Shown: positions 1 to 8,517 of the stretch, in pieces
How positions within the stretch are numbered: position 1 is the stretch's first letter
How the letters are laid out: the number at the start of each line of letters is the position of its first letter
Assembly: GCA_013115145.1 (NCBI GenBank)
Contig: JAAPAO010000055.1
Location: 1 to 64,000 of the forward strand
Direction of reading: 5' to 3'
DNA length: 64,000 nt
Source of the DNA: Perkinsus chesapeaki
Lineage: Eukaryota; Perkinsozoa; Perkinsida; Perkinsidae
Made by a program: the position numbers and the translations under genes
The notes under the pieces: generated by a model
Databases searched by the model: none
What the model saw: the letters and a program-made list of their open reading frames with translations, nothing else
What the model was told of the DNA's origin: nothing

Positions 1-113
1 CGTCAATGAGGTGAAAGCAGTGGAGTGTAGAAGTTGGAGGATGTGACGTTTTTACCCATTTAATTTCTGGACGTTTTTGTCGGGGCACGCTATTTAGATA
101 TAGATAGAAGGCC

Positions 114-1439
114 ATGAGCGATACCACAGACGCTACTGAGCTCGACGACCTCGAGGTCGGAGAGTCCCTAGAAGATGGGGAAACAAGAACCTCAGAAGAT
201 GTCAGCTGGGAAGGGGAGACGAAAAAGGCGAAAGAGCCTCCTAAAGCTTCCTGGTTCCTGCTGCTTCAATTCTGCATTTATGGTTTCGTTGCTTTGGCCC
301 CGTGGAACTTCATCCTCACTGACTTGGTATATCTTACCAGCAAGTTCCAACACAACTTCAGTTCGACCATTTCTATCTACTACGGTTTGGCTGTTAACGT
401 GGCGCAGCTTTGCATTATCTTCTACGGCAATAAGTTCACCTTTGCTCCCCGTTTCGACGTTGGCTGTAGTCTCCTGGCTATATTCAACATCTGTCTAGCC
501 ATTGTCGCTATGACCGTCGGAGTTGACGATCCTTGTCCCAATACAGACCTCGGCAACGCTCTCGGTATAGTATGTGTAATCCTACTCGCCTTTGGTCATG
601 CCATTATGGAATCCACTGCATTTGGTCTGGCCGCTCTCTGCCCCAAAGCCTGTATGAACTGGGTTATGGTCGGTGAGGGTATCGCAGGTGTTCTTGGCTG
701 GCCTTTGCTGGAACTATTTGACTGTATTTTCCAGAGTGTGCGTCGTAAGGATGAGTGGGTATGTTTGGTATTTTTTGCGATAACATCTATTCTGACACTT
801 CTAGCTATGCCTATGTTCCGCCACGTAACATCTAAAGACCCGCTGATCAAGAGTGCTCTAGAAGTAGAGGATAGTAGGAAGCAAGCTGGCAGTCTCAAGG
901 TTCGTCAGACCAGACGTCCGGTTTGGAAGATTCTCAAAGACCTAGCGCCTATGGCCTTCTGTGCCTGGTCAGTGTTAACGATAACATTTATATGCTTTCC
1001 TGCCCAGTCCACATTGTGGCAGTCCAAAAAAGGAACGCAAGAGGCGACGAACAAGTTCATTCCTTTAGTTACCTTTGTATTTCAAGTCGGTGATACTATT
1101 GGCAGATTCGCCCCTAATTTGGGCATTGCTGTTTCTGAGAAGTTTCTCATTGCTATAGCCCTTGGGCGCTCTATATTCATCCCCCTATTTATTTGTACAA
1201 CGTTATACCCTACAGTGAAGCCGTTTTACTGGAATTGGTTCAAGCATGTGGAGATGTTCATATTCGCTTTGACCAATGGACTCTGCGCGACTCTCTCGAT
1301 GATGTATGGACCACAACGTGTACCGTCTGACGAAGCAGAGCAAGAAGTCGCTGGTTACACGATGGGCTTCTCGCTCATAGACGGCATATTCATCGGTGGC
1401 TTGCTTGGAACCGCAGTCGTAGCAGGGTTAGGAGAATAA
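114..1439 (+). CDS. Equilibrative nucleoside transporter (ENT/SLC29 family), copy 1
   Basis: Single uninterrupted frame of 441 aa. An acidic cytosolic N-terminus of about 45 residues precedes about eleven hydrophobic segments. The first membrane segment carries the ENT-type LAPWNFILTDLVYL motif (family form: LPWNxFxTA). The segment around residues 145-195 resembles the TM4-TM5 core (FGLAALCPKACMNWVMVGEG). The C-terminus has MMYGPQRV followed by EQEVAGYTMGFSL, close to the ENT signature before the last helix. ENT proteins move nucleosides or nucleobases across plasma or organelle membranes, and parasitic protists that cannot make purines depend on them. A paralogue follows 575 bp downstream on the same strand. 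Start chosen at the first ATG before the acidic leader. Absence of introns is unusual beside its intron-rich neighbours. The family is clear; the substrate is unknown. Confidence 0.85.
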   Translation: MSDTTDATELDDLEVGESLEDGETRTSEDVSWEGETKKAKEPPKASWFLLLQFCIYGFVALAPWNFILTDLVYLTSKFQHNFSSTISIYYGLAVNVAQLCIIFYGNKFTFAPRFDVGCSLLAIFNICLAIVAMTVGVDDPCPNTDLGNALGIVCVILLAFGHAIMESTAFGLAALCPKACMNWVMVGEGIAGVLGWPLLELFDCIFQSVRRKDEWVCLVFFAITSILTLLAMPMFRHVTSKDPLIKSALEVEDSRKQAGSLKVRQTRRPVWKILKDLAPMAFCAWSVLTITFICFPAQSTLWQSKKGTQEATNKFIPLVTFVFQVGDTIGRFAPNLGIAVSEKFLIAIALGRSIFIPLFICTTLYPTVKPFYWNWFKHVEMFIFALTNGLCATLSMMYGPQRVPSDEAEQEVAGYTMGFSLIDGIFIGGLLGTAVVAGLGE

Positions 1440-2014
1440 CAGTTAAATGGATTAGATCCTTTATTCCTTTGTTCCTCCATACGAAACCTTTCTACGTGTT
1501 CTTCCTGTTGTCTAGTAAGTATCATTCAGTTTCATCATCACAATAATAATGACGACAATCGATATTATCATGTTTTGCGTTAAATTAAGAGTTTGCAGAT
1601 ATGCTGTTAAACCGTAGACGCTGAAAAAATGAATGCCGGACGCGATACAATTTGAACGATTTCTCAGTGTGGTGTGATGACTAGTAAGGTTTGGATTCTG
1701 CCACATGAGCCATTCGAGAATCACACCAAGTGTTATGACATCACGAATAACTCGATTCGAATAGAGTGCAACGTTGTTGGCGGAGATGGCGAAAGTGTCG
1801 CCGCTTTAGTTCGAGAAAATTAAAAATACATATGCCCAGAATCGAACCCGGGGTTGTTTGGATCGTGGTTCACTTCTCCTCCCCGCTGCGCTATGACGGA
1901 ACAAAGTTGTAGACATTTGGCTTACACTGATTAGCTATTTCGTGCAATCTGCAAGTATTTCAGCTGCCCAAAAGACCCTTTAATTGGTCTAACAGGCCCT
2001 TCCTTCTTGTCAAG
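1440..2014. other. Spacer between the two ENT genes
   Basis: No credible coding region. It holds the 3' flank of the first transporter, a tRNA-like relic at 1831-1900 (separate entry) and the 5' flank of the second transporter. I see no clear promoter element. Confidence 0.6.
1831..1900 (-). repeat. tRNA-like relic (A-box and B-box like)
   Basis: Read on the minus strand, a box B motif GGTTCGATTCT (1838-1848) sits in a good T-arm: stem CCCGG/CTGGG. About 40 nt upstream is a D-arm-like box A segment (TAGCGCAGCGGGGAGG, 1878-1893). The flanks do not form a 7 bp acceptor stem, so it is not a working tRNA gene. It may be a tRNA-derived SINE or a tRNA pseudogene; similar pieces recur through the window. 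Confidence 0.5.
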
Positions 2015-3343
2015 ATGTCAACCGATGTTAGACGACGCTCGACTATCACTGAGATCCGTGAAATGCAGGGATTGGATGCTCCGTCGAAGAAGACCAGCGA
2101 GGCATCCTCGATAAGTTCCGAGAAGGAAAAAGAAGCTCCACCGGTCACATGGACCCTGCTGCTTCAATTCTGCATCTACGGTTTTGTTGCTTTGGCACCG
2201 TGGAATTTCATCCTTACCGATTTGGTGTATTTAGACAGTAAATTCGAGCACGGCTTTGGTTCTACGATATCTATCTTCTATGGTTTGGCTGTCAACGTGG
2301 CACAGCTCTTTATTATATTCTTTGGTAATAAATTCACATTCGCCCCGAGGTTTGATTGGGGCTGCGGTATCCTAGCGGTCTTCAACGTCCTATTGGCGGT
2401 TGTGGCTATGACTATTGGTACTGATAACCCCTCCACTAACACAGGGCTTGGTAACGCTCTCGGTATAGTATGTGTAATCCTACTCGCCTTTGGTCATGCC
2501 ATTATGGAATCAACTGCATTTGGTCTGGCCGCCCTCTGCCCCAAAGCCTGTATGAACTGGGTCATGGTCGGTGAGGGTATCGGTGGTGTCGTTGGTTGGC
2601 CGATTCTTCTGCTTCTCAACGTCATCTTCGATGCTGGTCACGTGGAGCGCCGAGACGAGTGGGTGTGCTTCGTGTTCTTCGCTCTCACTTCTGTTGTAAC
2701 TTTGGCTGTCATTCCGATGTTCCGCATGGTGACTTCTAAGCACCCCCATATGAAGTTCGTGCTAGCGGTTGAGAAGGACAGGAACAAGTCTGGCTCGCTG
2801 AAGGAGCGACAAACCAGGCGTCCGGTCTGGGAGATCCTTAAGGATGTTGCACCGATGGCCTTCTGTGCTTGGTCTGTCCTCACCATCACTTTCATTTGCT
2901 TCCCATCCCAAACGATGAAGTGGCAGGCTCAAGGCGGCACACAAGACGCTAATAACAAGTTCATACCGATGGTCACCTTTACGTACCAAATCGCCGATAC
3001 CGTCGGCAGATTCTCACCAAATGTCGGGTTAATGATCCCACAAAAGCCGCTCATTGGAGTCGCTCTAGGAAGGGCCTTATTCATACCTCTATTTATTTGC
3101 ACCGCCCTCTATCCCACGGTGAAGCCGTTCTACTGGGACTGGTTTAAGCACGTAGAAATGGTGTTCTTCGCTATCACCAATGGCTTAACTGCCACCTTGT
3201 GTATGATGTACGGGCCTCAAAGGGTACCCGCGGACAAGGCCGAGCAAGAGGTCGCCGGTTATGCTATGGCTTTCTCCCTTATCAATGGTATATTTATTGG
3301 TGGTTTACTTGGTACATTGACTGTATTCTGTTTAGGTGAATAA
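2015..3343 (+). CDS. Equilibrative nucleoside transporter (ENT/SLC29 family), copy 2
   Basis: 442 aa, one exon, same architecture as copy 1: Glu/Lys-rich N-terminus, then about eleven membrane segments with LAPWNFILTDLVYL in the first, FGLAALCPKACMNWVMVGEG in the middle and MMYGPQRVPADKAEQEVAGY near the end. The two proteins differ mainly in the N-terminal tail, the loop after TM6 and some helices. A 132 bp stretch (2451-2582, matching 553-684) is nearly identical at DNA level including silent sites, which points to recent gene conversion. Codon choice is slightly more C-rich than in copy 1. Probable nucleoside/nucleobase importer; substrate unknown. Tandem duplication suggests dosage or substrate divergence (inference). 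Confidence 0.85.
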   Translation: MSTDVRRRSTITEIREMQGLDAPSKKTSEASSISSEKEKEAPPVTWTLLLQFCIYGFVALAPWNFILTDLVYLDSKFEHGFGSTISIFYGLAVNVAQLFIIFFGNKFTFAPRFDWGCGILAVFNVLLAVVAMTIGTDNPSTNTGLGNALGIVCVILLAFGHAIMESTAFGLAALCPKACMNWVMVGEGIGGVVGWPILLLLNVIFDAGHVERRDEWVCFVFFALTSVVTLAVIPMFRMVTSKHPHMKFVLAVEKDRNKSGSLKERQTRRPVWEILKDVAPMAFCAWSVLTITFICFPSQTMKWQAQGGTQDANNKFIPMVTFTYQIADTVGRFSPNVGLMIPQKPLIGVALGRALFIPLFICTALYPTVKPFYWDWFKHVEMVFFAITNGLTATLCMMYGPQRVPADKAEQEVAGYAMAFSLINGIFIGGLLGTLTVFCLGE

Positions 3344-4025
3344 TAGTAGCATTATGTATGTACACGTCAAATTATTACTTATCAATTCCCACTCAACGTT
3401 CGAACAATTTCCCCTCCCAGACAGTTGATCAGTGTTGAGTTTTACCCTCAATAGTGAAACCTGTCAGAGGCGGGGAGATTGGCGTGCGTTGGTCTTCTCG
3501 TCTTTATTTGTATTGGGAAGCACGAGTGCTTGGAGATACACTTCAAGCCGGAGTCGGTTCCTCATTTGTCTATTTGTGTTGCCTCAACTGTCCTTGCGAG
3601 ATACATTGTATATCTGCATTTGAATCATTAGGCAGTCGCGCCGGTCTTTGTAACCAACTTGGCTCAACTTTGTGGTGAATTACACCATTTTTCATGCCAT
3701 GGTCTTCACCTGTGTTTGTAATTAATGCTACTGGTACAAACAGAGACTTACCCAACACGAAATGTGCTTGTCATTTTTCTTGCGTACCACCTGTTTACTA
3801 TTAAAGTGTTAAATCCGCCTTCCTTCATTAACGTAACCACAACAAAGGCAGATAACGGGAAACCTCTCCCTATTATAGTGAGACACGTTATGCATGGTTG
3901 ACAGTCGATACACGCAGCAGAAATAGGATATACAAATGACATACATGCGTATGCTGTTCAAAGGAAAGTCCAAACGGACCACCTCGATCCGAAAAACTCT
4001 TGAAGATAGTTCAAAATGAAAGCTG
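3344..4025. other. Intergenic region, convergent gene ends
   Basis: Lies between the 3' end of the second ENT gene and the 3' end of the minus-strand secreted-protein gene. Frames here are short and without protein-like composition. A 13 nt fragment at 3655-3667 resembles the tail of dinoflagellate-type spliced leader sequences, but see the rejected list. Nothing else recognised. Confidence 0.55.
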
Positions 4026-5331
4026 TCACTTAGTTCGACAGCTTTCGGCCATGGTGTGGTACTCCTTGCAAGTGTCGTAACCCATACTCTTGGAAAACGC
4101 CTCGCCATAGAAGCATCTCGACCATTTAAAATCATGGACGGCAAACGGCGTGTCGGGATTAAAGAGGGCTGCATGACGAGCTGGCGTCATGTACTAATTA
4201 AAATACAATGAACCCTACAGAACGGACACACTTACTCCTTTGACGGGGTCCTGCATTATACGGTCCATTTCTGTTAGAATGTTCCACATATACTCGACAC
4301 CTCCTGATGCTCCTGGACCATCGTGTGCGCAGAAGGAAAGCTTCCCGCAGCCACGGCCCATCTTGCAGGAGGCCTAACAAGAGACTATCCACAGCAACGA
4401 GTGAAACAGAAAGGAAACTTGCCTCGACCATAACAGTAATTTTGGCGTGTGGAAAGTAGTCCTTTTTAAGGCAGTCAGCGCACTGTGCGGTGAGCATCCA
4501 GTGCATTCGATTAACAATATTAGAATCTTCATGGTACCTGACATGACCTCAAAAACCTTACCACACATTGACCACGTACTTGCCGGTGGGGTCAATTATA
4601 TAATTACGATACAACATCATCAATGCCGAGTCGGCGTGCTCCATAACGTACCGCGTGCCTTCCTCATCCTCGGCACCTTGAATGGTCGATTGTAGCAAAA
4701 CCGAGCCGGTCGGATACCCTCGTTTTGAGGAAAGACGCGACTTCATATTCTTTGCCTCAATTAGGGCACCGCGGACAAGTTTCGGATCGACATGCTCAAC
4801 ATCAAAGCTTAAACCAATGGGCATGATCTCTTTAATGGTCTTAGCATCGACGAAGTCGCCGAGCCACCGCTCGAAGGTACCGACGAACTCCTTCATTTTA
4901 TTGCCATTGGCCTCGACAACGTCACCGTAAGTCATCCACAGCACCCGTGAACCAGCGCCAGGCAACCGACGGAACAATCGAGCAAACTGCAATAGATTCT
5001 CCGGCTCGGCTATCTTCAACCAATTAGAGTAGTCAGCGATGTTAATGTACACGTCACCACAGTTCCATTTCATACCAGCATCCGACTCTATGAAGTTGAG
5101 GAGGTTCTTGTTACCATGGCGCCAGAAAGACTGGTCCCAAGAGTAAGTTCCGAGGTTCTTGCCCTTGCAAGCGCCCTGTGAAGTAGAGCTACCACCGGTC
5201 TTGGGAGCGGGTGTCGTCGTCGACTTCGATTGGTTCATAATGCCCCTGAGGATCTTTTCGGCCGCCTCGGGGTCACAACCTTGCATGACAACGGACAGTA
5301 TCAATATGGACGTTAGAGTGACAAAAAGCAT
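4026..5331 (-). CDS. Secreted protein of unknown function, 4 exons
   Basis: Starts with a signal peptide (MLFVTLTSILILSVVMQGC), then a Ser/Thr/Pro linker and a globular region of about 300 residues (contains GTYSWDQSFWRHGNK and LSFDVEHVDP). Four exons can be joined on the minus strand. The first intron is only 24 nt (4538-4561) and carries an in-frame stop, so it must be removed. The second starts GCAAGT and ends TTAG, a GC-AG intron. The third has a GTAAGT donor. The last exon ends ...EYHTMAESCRTK. The mature part has many Cys and Trp residues, as in extracellular proteins. An alternative reading that stops at 4558 would lose about 130 conserved-looking residues. The frame continues upstream to 5556 but without a better start. 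I do not recognise the family; a TIM-barrel-like hydrolase is possible but unproven. It is transcribed away from RPL24 with about 220 bp between the start codons. Confidence 0.7.
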
Positions 5332-5554
5332 GTGAGAGCTATATGAACAGAGAATACTGAATGAAGCAGCGATAATATAATAGCGACAATAGATAATGCG
5401 CTCTACCGGGGACATCCTTTGTGTGCGCAATTTCATCCCCATCAGCACCCACCGGTGGTTTTCGATATCTGCCGTTGTAAATATCGCTCGCCCGGATGAT
5501 CGATACCGCTTCCCTTGGCTATACCTGGACCTTAAGGAGGACCGAACAGTCACC

Positions 5555-6232
5555 ATGGTAAGTCGGGACTAAAAGGACATACCGCATCCTTGTTGTGATG
5601 GTTTCAACGTCGACGTTGATATCCACTAAATGCCAATTGTTATGTTGTTTTTGTGTATAGGTTGTTAAGACCGAGCTTTGCAGTTATACGGAGTTCCGTG
5701 TGTACCCCGGACACGGCCAGCGCTTCGTCGCCAAGGACGGGAAGGTATTAGGGGAGCTCCTCGCCCTTCCGTCTTCGCCACTGCAGCTGTTATCTGTTAT
5801 TGTCAGACTCATTTCTTCTTCAACTCCAAGGCCGCTTCGCTGTTCATGCAGCGAATCAAGCCCGTCAAGTTGACTTGGACTGAGAAATGGCGCCGTCTCA
5901 ACAAGAAGGTCAGGACCACCGAGGTAATCATGATATTTGAGAATCTCTTTATGTATAGTGCTATCGCCGATTAGGTCGCCCGCAAGAAGACTCGTCGTAC
6001 CGTGAAGGTCCAGAAGGCCATCATGGGTCTCTCTTTGGAGGACTTCCATAAAAAGAAGTCTGAGCGTACTCAGCTTCGTAAGGAGGCTGATGCCAAGAGG
6101 GCCGCCGAGCTCAAGGAGAAGGAGAAGGCCAAGGCCACTCGCGCTGCTTCCAAGACCGCCAAGCATCAGGATAAGCCTGTTGCCGCCAAGCAGCCCAAGC
6201 AGAAGCAGTCTCGTACTGGCAAGAGGTTCTAA
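5555..6232 (+). CDS. RPL24: 60S ribosomal protein eL24
   Basis: Four exons: ATG alone (5555-5557, followed directly by GTAAGT), 5661-5744, 5807-5923 and 5975-6232, giving 153 aa. The product starts MVVKTELCSYTEFRVYPGHG, the hallmark of eukaryotic L24, continues with FFNSKAASLFMQRIKPVKLTWT and WRRLNKK, and ends in a Lys/Ala-rich tail with KQSRTGKRF. The N-terminal zinc-ribbon Cys residues of archaeal L24e are reduced, as in most eukaryotes. It is a component of the large ribosomal subunit at the intersubunit bridge. A start codon split off as its own tiny exon is common in ribosomal protein genes of several protists. It is followed after about 155 bp by a snoRNA cluster on the same strand, so the two may share a transcript. 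Confidence 0.95.
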
Positions 6233-6386
6233 GCAGCACGGCTCCGAGTCAACTATTGCATCTGAAGTTGAGGGGTAGAGCACGGTCTTCTACAACAACA
6301 ACCAGCAGCAACTGAGCTGTCTCCTTGGTGACACTTGTGTGCTTGTGATGAGTGTATTAATAGAAGGGAAGTGGTGATCAAGATGA

Positions 6387-6492
6387 TGCTCAGTGATGAT
6401 AACACATTCCGAGGGACATGTGGTACTTAGTGCATCTTGCACGGTCCACTTCCGTGACCATACTATTGAAAGTCATAGTTACTCTGAGAGCA
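6387..6492 (+). ncRNA. Box C/D snoRNA, predicted guide for 25S Am2256 (snR63/U46-like)
   Basis: C box GTGATGA (6393-6399), D box CTGA (6484-6487) and a 5 bp terminal stem TGCTC/GAGCA. The 13 nt before the D box (AGTCATAGTTACT) are complementary to the invariant large-subunit rRNA sequence AGUAACUAUGACU. The fifth base upstream of the D box pairs with the second A of GUAAC, the position methylated in yeast as 25S Am2256 by snR63. The rRNA sequence and yeast numbering are from memory; box and stem features are read directly. Confidence 0.85.
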
Positions 6493-6508
6493 ATAGCAAC
6501 TGATAAGC

Positions 6509-6599
6509 CGCCGTTGATGATAATTCCATTAAGACATTCAGATTAATGAGCGACAAGATGTCGCCGTGAAATCATTTTCCAGCACTGGGCTCTGAGGCG
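6509..6599 (+). ncRNA. Box C/D snoRNA, predicted guide for 25S Cm2197 (snR76-like)
   Basis: C box TTGATGA (6514-6520), D box CTGA (6592-6595), terminal stem CGCC/GGCG. The guide AGCACTGGGC ahead of the D box pairs over 10 nt with the conserved large-subunit sequence GCCCAGUGCU. The +5 rule places methylation on the third C, which lies 59 nt before the site of the preceding snoRNA, the spacing expected for yeast Cm2197 and Am2256. This spacing supports both assignments. Confidence 0.78.
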
Positions 6600-6618
6600 T
6601 TGAAAAACTTGTCTGCTC

Positions 6619-6689
6619 AGCACGGAGCGTGCAAGGTTGCCTCGGTGTTTGTCCCGTGGCAGCTATCGGTCTTGGACCGACGTGCTACA
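6619..6689 (+). ncRNA. Possible single-hairpin ACA-type RNA
   Basis: A long hairpin closed by AGCACG (6619-6624) and CGTGCT (6681-6686), with an inner TCGGTC/GACCGA hairpin, is followed at once by ACACAA. A hairpin ending just before an ACA triplet is the layout of H/ACA RNAs. There is no second hairpin with a clear H box, so this would be a single-hairpin type. It lies between C/D snoRNAs. The motif ACACAAAATGCC also follows the next snoRNA. Confidence 0.35.
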
Positions 6690-6775
6690 CAAAATGCCAT
6701 ATGAAGACCCATGGGCTGCTACAGTGCTCTCTGTGGATAATGCTTGGCAATAAGTTATAGTCTTTAAGGGCATCC

Positions 6776-6866
6776 TGTCGATGATGATTGTTCCACAGTG
6801 TACTTTTTATCGCTGAGCTCCCTTTGGGAACTTCATGCTGTAAGTGCGAACGGGCGGACTGAGACA
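6776..6866 (+). ncRNA. Box C/D snoRNA, predicted guide for 18S decoding-site Cm (U43/snR70-like), copy 1
   Basis: C box ATGATGA (6781-6787), D' CTGA (6813-6816), D box CTGA (6859-6862), terminal stem TGTC/GACA. The guide ACGGGCGG before the D box pairs with the universal small-subunit sequence CCGCCCGU. Base five upstream of D targets the C equivalent to E. coli C1402, human Cm1703 and yeast Cm1639, the site served by U43/snR70. A second copy with the same guide lies about 195 bp downstream. Confidence 0.82.
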
Positions 6867-6882
6867 CAAAATGCCCAAGGCA

Positions 6883-6955
6883 GCATCGTGATGATAAATA
6901 TTATGCTCATCAACTGATATCTTTGATGATTCAATCATCCTAACGGTCTGAATGC
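6883..6955 (+). ncRNA. Box C/D snoRNA, target unknown
   Basis: Textbook layout: C GTGATGA (6888-6894), D' CTGA (6914-6917), C' TTGATGA (6923-6929), D CTGA (6948-6951), terminal stem GCAT/ATGC. The D guide (CATCCTAACGGT) and D' guide (TATGCTCATCAA) do not match an rRNA or snRNA site I can recall. It could guide a lineage-specific site or have lost its guide function. Confidence 0.7.
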
Positions 6956-6970
6956 GTCTTCGAAAATGCT

Positions 6971-7060
6971 AACCGATGATGATTGTTCCAACAGTGTACT
7001 TAATAAACCTGACATTCTCCGGAGTGTATGGTGATAAGTGCGAACGGGCGGACTGAGGTT
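6971..7060 (+). ncRNA. Box C/D snoRNA, predicted guide for 18S decoding-site Cm (U43/snR70-like), copy 2
   Basis: C ATGATGA (6976-6982), D' CTGA (7009-7012), C' GTGATAA (7031-7037), D CTGA (7053-7056), terminal stem AACC/GGTT. It shares the D guide with the copy at 6776-6866 (AAGTGCGAACGGGCGGA before CTGA), and the first 20 or so bases are also alike, while the D' guide has diverged. This is a tandem duplicate within the cluster. Confidence 0.82.
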
Positions 7061-7223
7061 GTACGGGTTGACATTTAATTACTACTACCGTCGAACGCAA
7101 TAGAGAATATGGTGAAACCAGCCATGGTGACGAGTTGTGGCGAGTTGTGCAATCACAAGTGAAATGTTTTAGAGACAAAGTACATATATTGGTGATACAA
7201 TATATTTTGATCATACCGCAGTT

Positions 7224-7298
7224 AGCTGATGATGATGATGTTGTCGTTATTGTTCCAGAGTTGGCGAAGTAAGTGCTGCAAGCCGTGGACCGACAGCT
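7224..7298 (+). ncRNA. Possible C/D-like RNA with non-canonical D box
   Basis: C box ATGATGA (7229-7235) and a 5 bp terminal stem AGCTG/CAGCT enclose a unit that ends CCGA (7290-7293) in place of CTGA. The start (GATGATG then TTGTTCC-like) resembles the two U43-like copies, so it may be a decayed third copy. The guide GCAAGCCGTGGA has no target I recognise. Confidence 0.4.
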
Positions 7299-8517
7299 TT
7301 ATATCAGGTAGAGTAGCAGCACTGGAATATGATCACAAGGACTCACCCTGCAAATTAGACTATCAAAATATTACAAATAAAAAGCAAAAAAGCTAATACA
7401 CCATACACGACTTTGTTGATGACGGTTGACTATTGGAGCTGAATAGTTGGTATAAAAAATGGGGCAATGAGAGCTGCACTCCGGCTCCCGAATAATGAAA
7501 GTGACATTGATTACAGTCGCTGACTCCAGAGAGAGACATAAAATAATGTCGTTACGAAAAGCAGCACATTCCATAGGTACAACATGCTACCGTTAATGAC
7601 AATGATGATGATGAGACCCAGAGTACAGCGACATCACGCTCTTCAAAAGTCCGATAAGAGGCTCCCGTTGGTGCCGATAAAGCAGGTGATCTCACAATGC
7701 ATCATCGCCGCCAAGAACGGACGCGAGGTTAGAGGCTGCCCTTGTCAAGAACTGAGGAAGAATGCTAGTAAGATCATGAGGAGGATGATGATGATGATCG
7801 GGAAGATTATTGAACGAGTCCTACTGTTAAGGACGGGCTGGTGGTTATAATACAATCCAGTATTCGACAACCGGTTTCAAAACTGCCACCCCAGATGGCT
7901 GCGATCACGGCACACCTAAGCAGCAGCATCAGTGCTACCAGACCGACGGGTGGCCGCCAGATGTTGCTACCTTATCACGCACTCGATGAGCACTCGTGGG
8001 GCATCAACGCTGGAATCACCTTCAGCGATTTCAGCGGCTACATCTGCATACAAGCTGCGGGAGATAAATTATACGAATAATGTTAAAGTGTGGTACCCGA
8101 ACGCAAGATCAAATCTGCCAACAGATTCACAGCCCTCTGCAACCGCAAAGCTCTCTGATGTTGAGGGCGCACCTGACGAAAATGCAGCTCCTAGGATTCG
8201 AACCTGTGCCGGAATCCCCTCCTACCACCGGTGAACTCGTCAAGCAACTTCATAGCGGTTATCATCTTCTTACTGAACATGAGCGCCGATGTGTCCCTGA
8301 CGCCAGTTGGCGAGCAGGTAGAATCCACACCGGACTGAAAACATAAGGGTTGAACTATCAAAAACCAGTACGGTGTTAGAGGAAATTTTCACAAGTAAAT
8401 ATTTTCTGGAGCGACTTTCACGCCGACGAGCATGATATATTATGTCGGCTCCCAAGCGACCAAAGCAGTTGTGACTTCTATCATCGTCTCGTTGTTAGTG
8501 ATCTCTCTCTAGTGTTA
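7299..8517. other. Gene-poor stretch after the snoRNA cluster
   Basis: No confident protein gene. A weak snoRNA-like pattern lies at 7416-7523 (TTGATGA, two CTGA boxes, no terminal stem). Short frames around 7584-8080 are rich in Met from GATGATGATG runs and are probably not coding. A tRNA-like box B lies at 8194-8204 (separate entry). The stretch ends at the 3' end of the minus-strand gene that finishes at 8518. Confidence 0.5.
8185..8255 (-). repeat. tRNA-like relic (box B)
   Basis: On the minus strand GGTTCGAATCC (8194-8204) lies in the context GGCACAGGTTCGAATCC, almost identical to the tRNA-like piece at 9459-9469 on the plus strand (GGGCACAGGTTCGAATCC). The shared flank suggests a common family rather than chance. 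No full cloverleaf can be drawn. Confidence 0.45.

Noticed and set aside
3655-3667. Short match to the 3' part of dinoflagellate/perkinsid spliced leader (CAACTTGGCTCAA)
   Set aside because: Only about 12 nt agree, the 5' half of the leader is absent, no donor GT follows, and it lies downstream of a gene rather than before a coding region. Likely chance.
7416-7523. snoRNA-like pattern (TTGATGA, CTGA, CTGA), with CTATTGGAG before the first CTGA complementary to 18S CUCCAAUAG
   Set aside because: No terminal stem, irregular spacing, and the predicted modified A is not a site I know to be methylated. Kept only as a remark.
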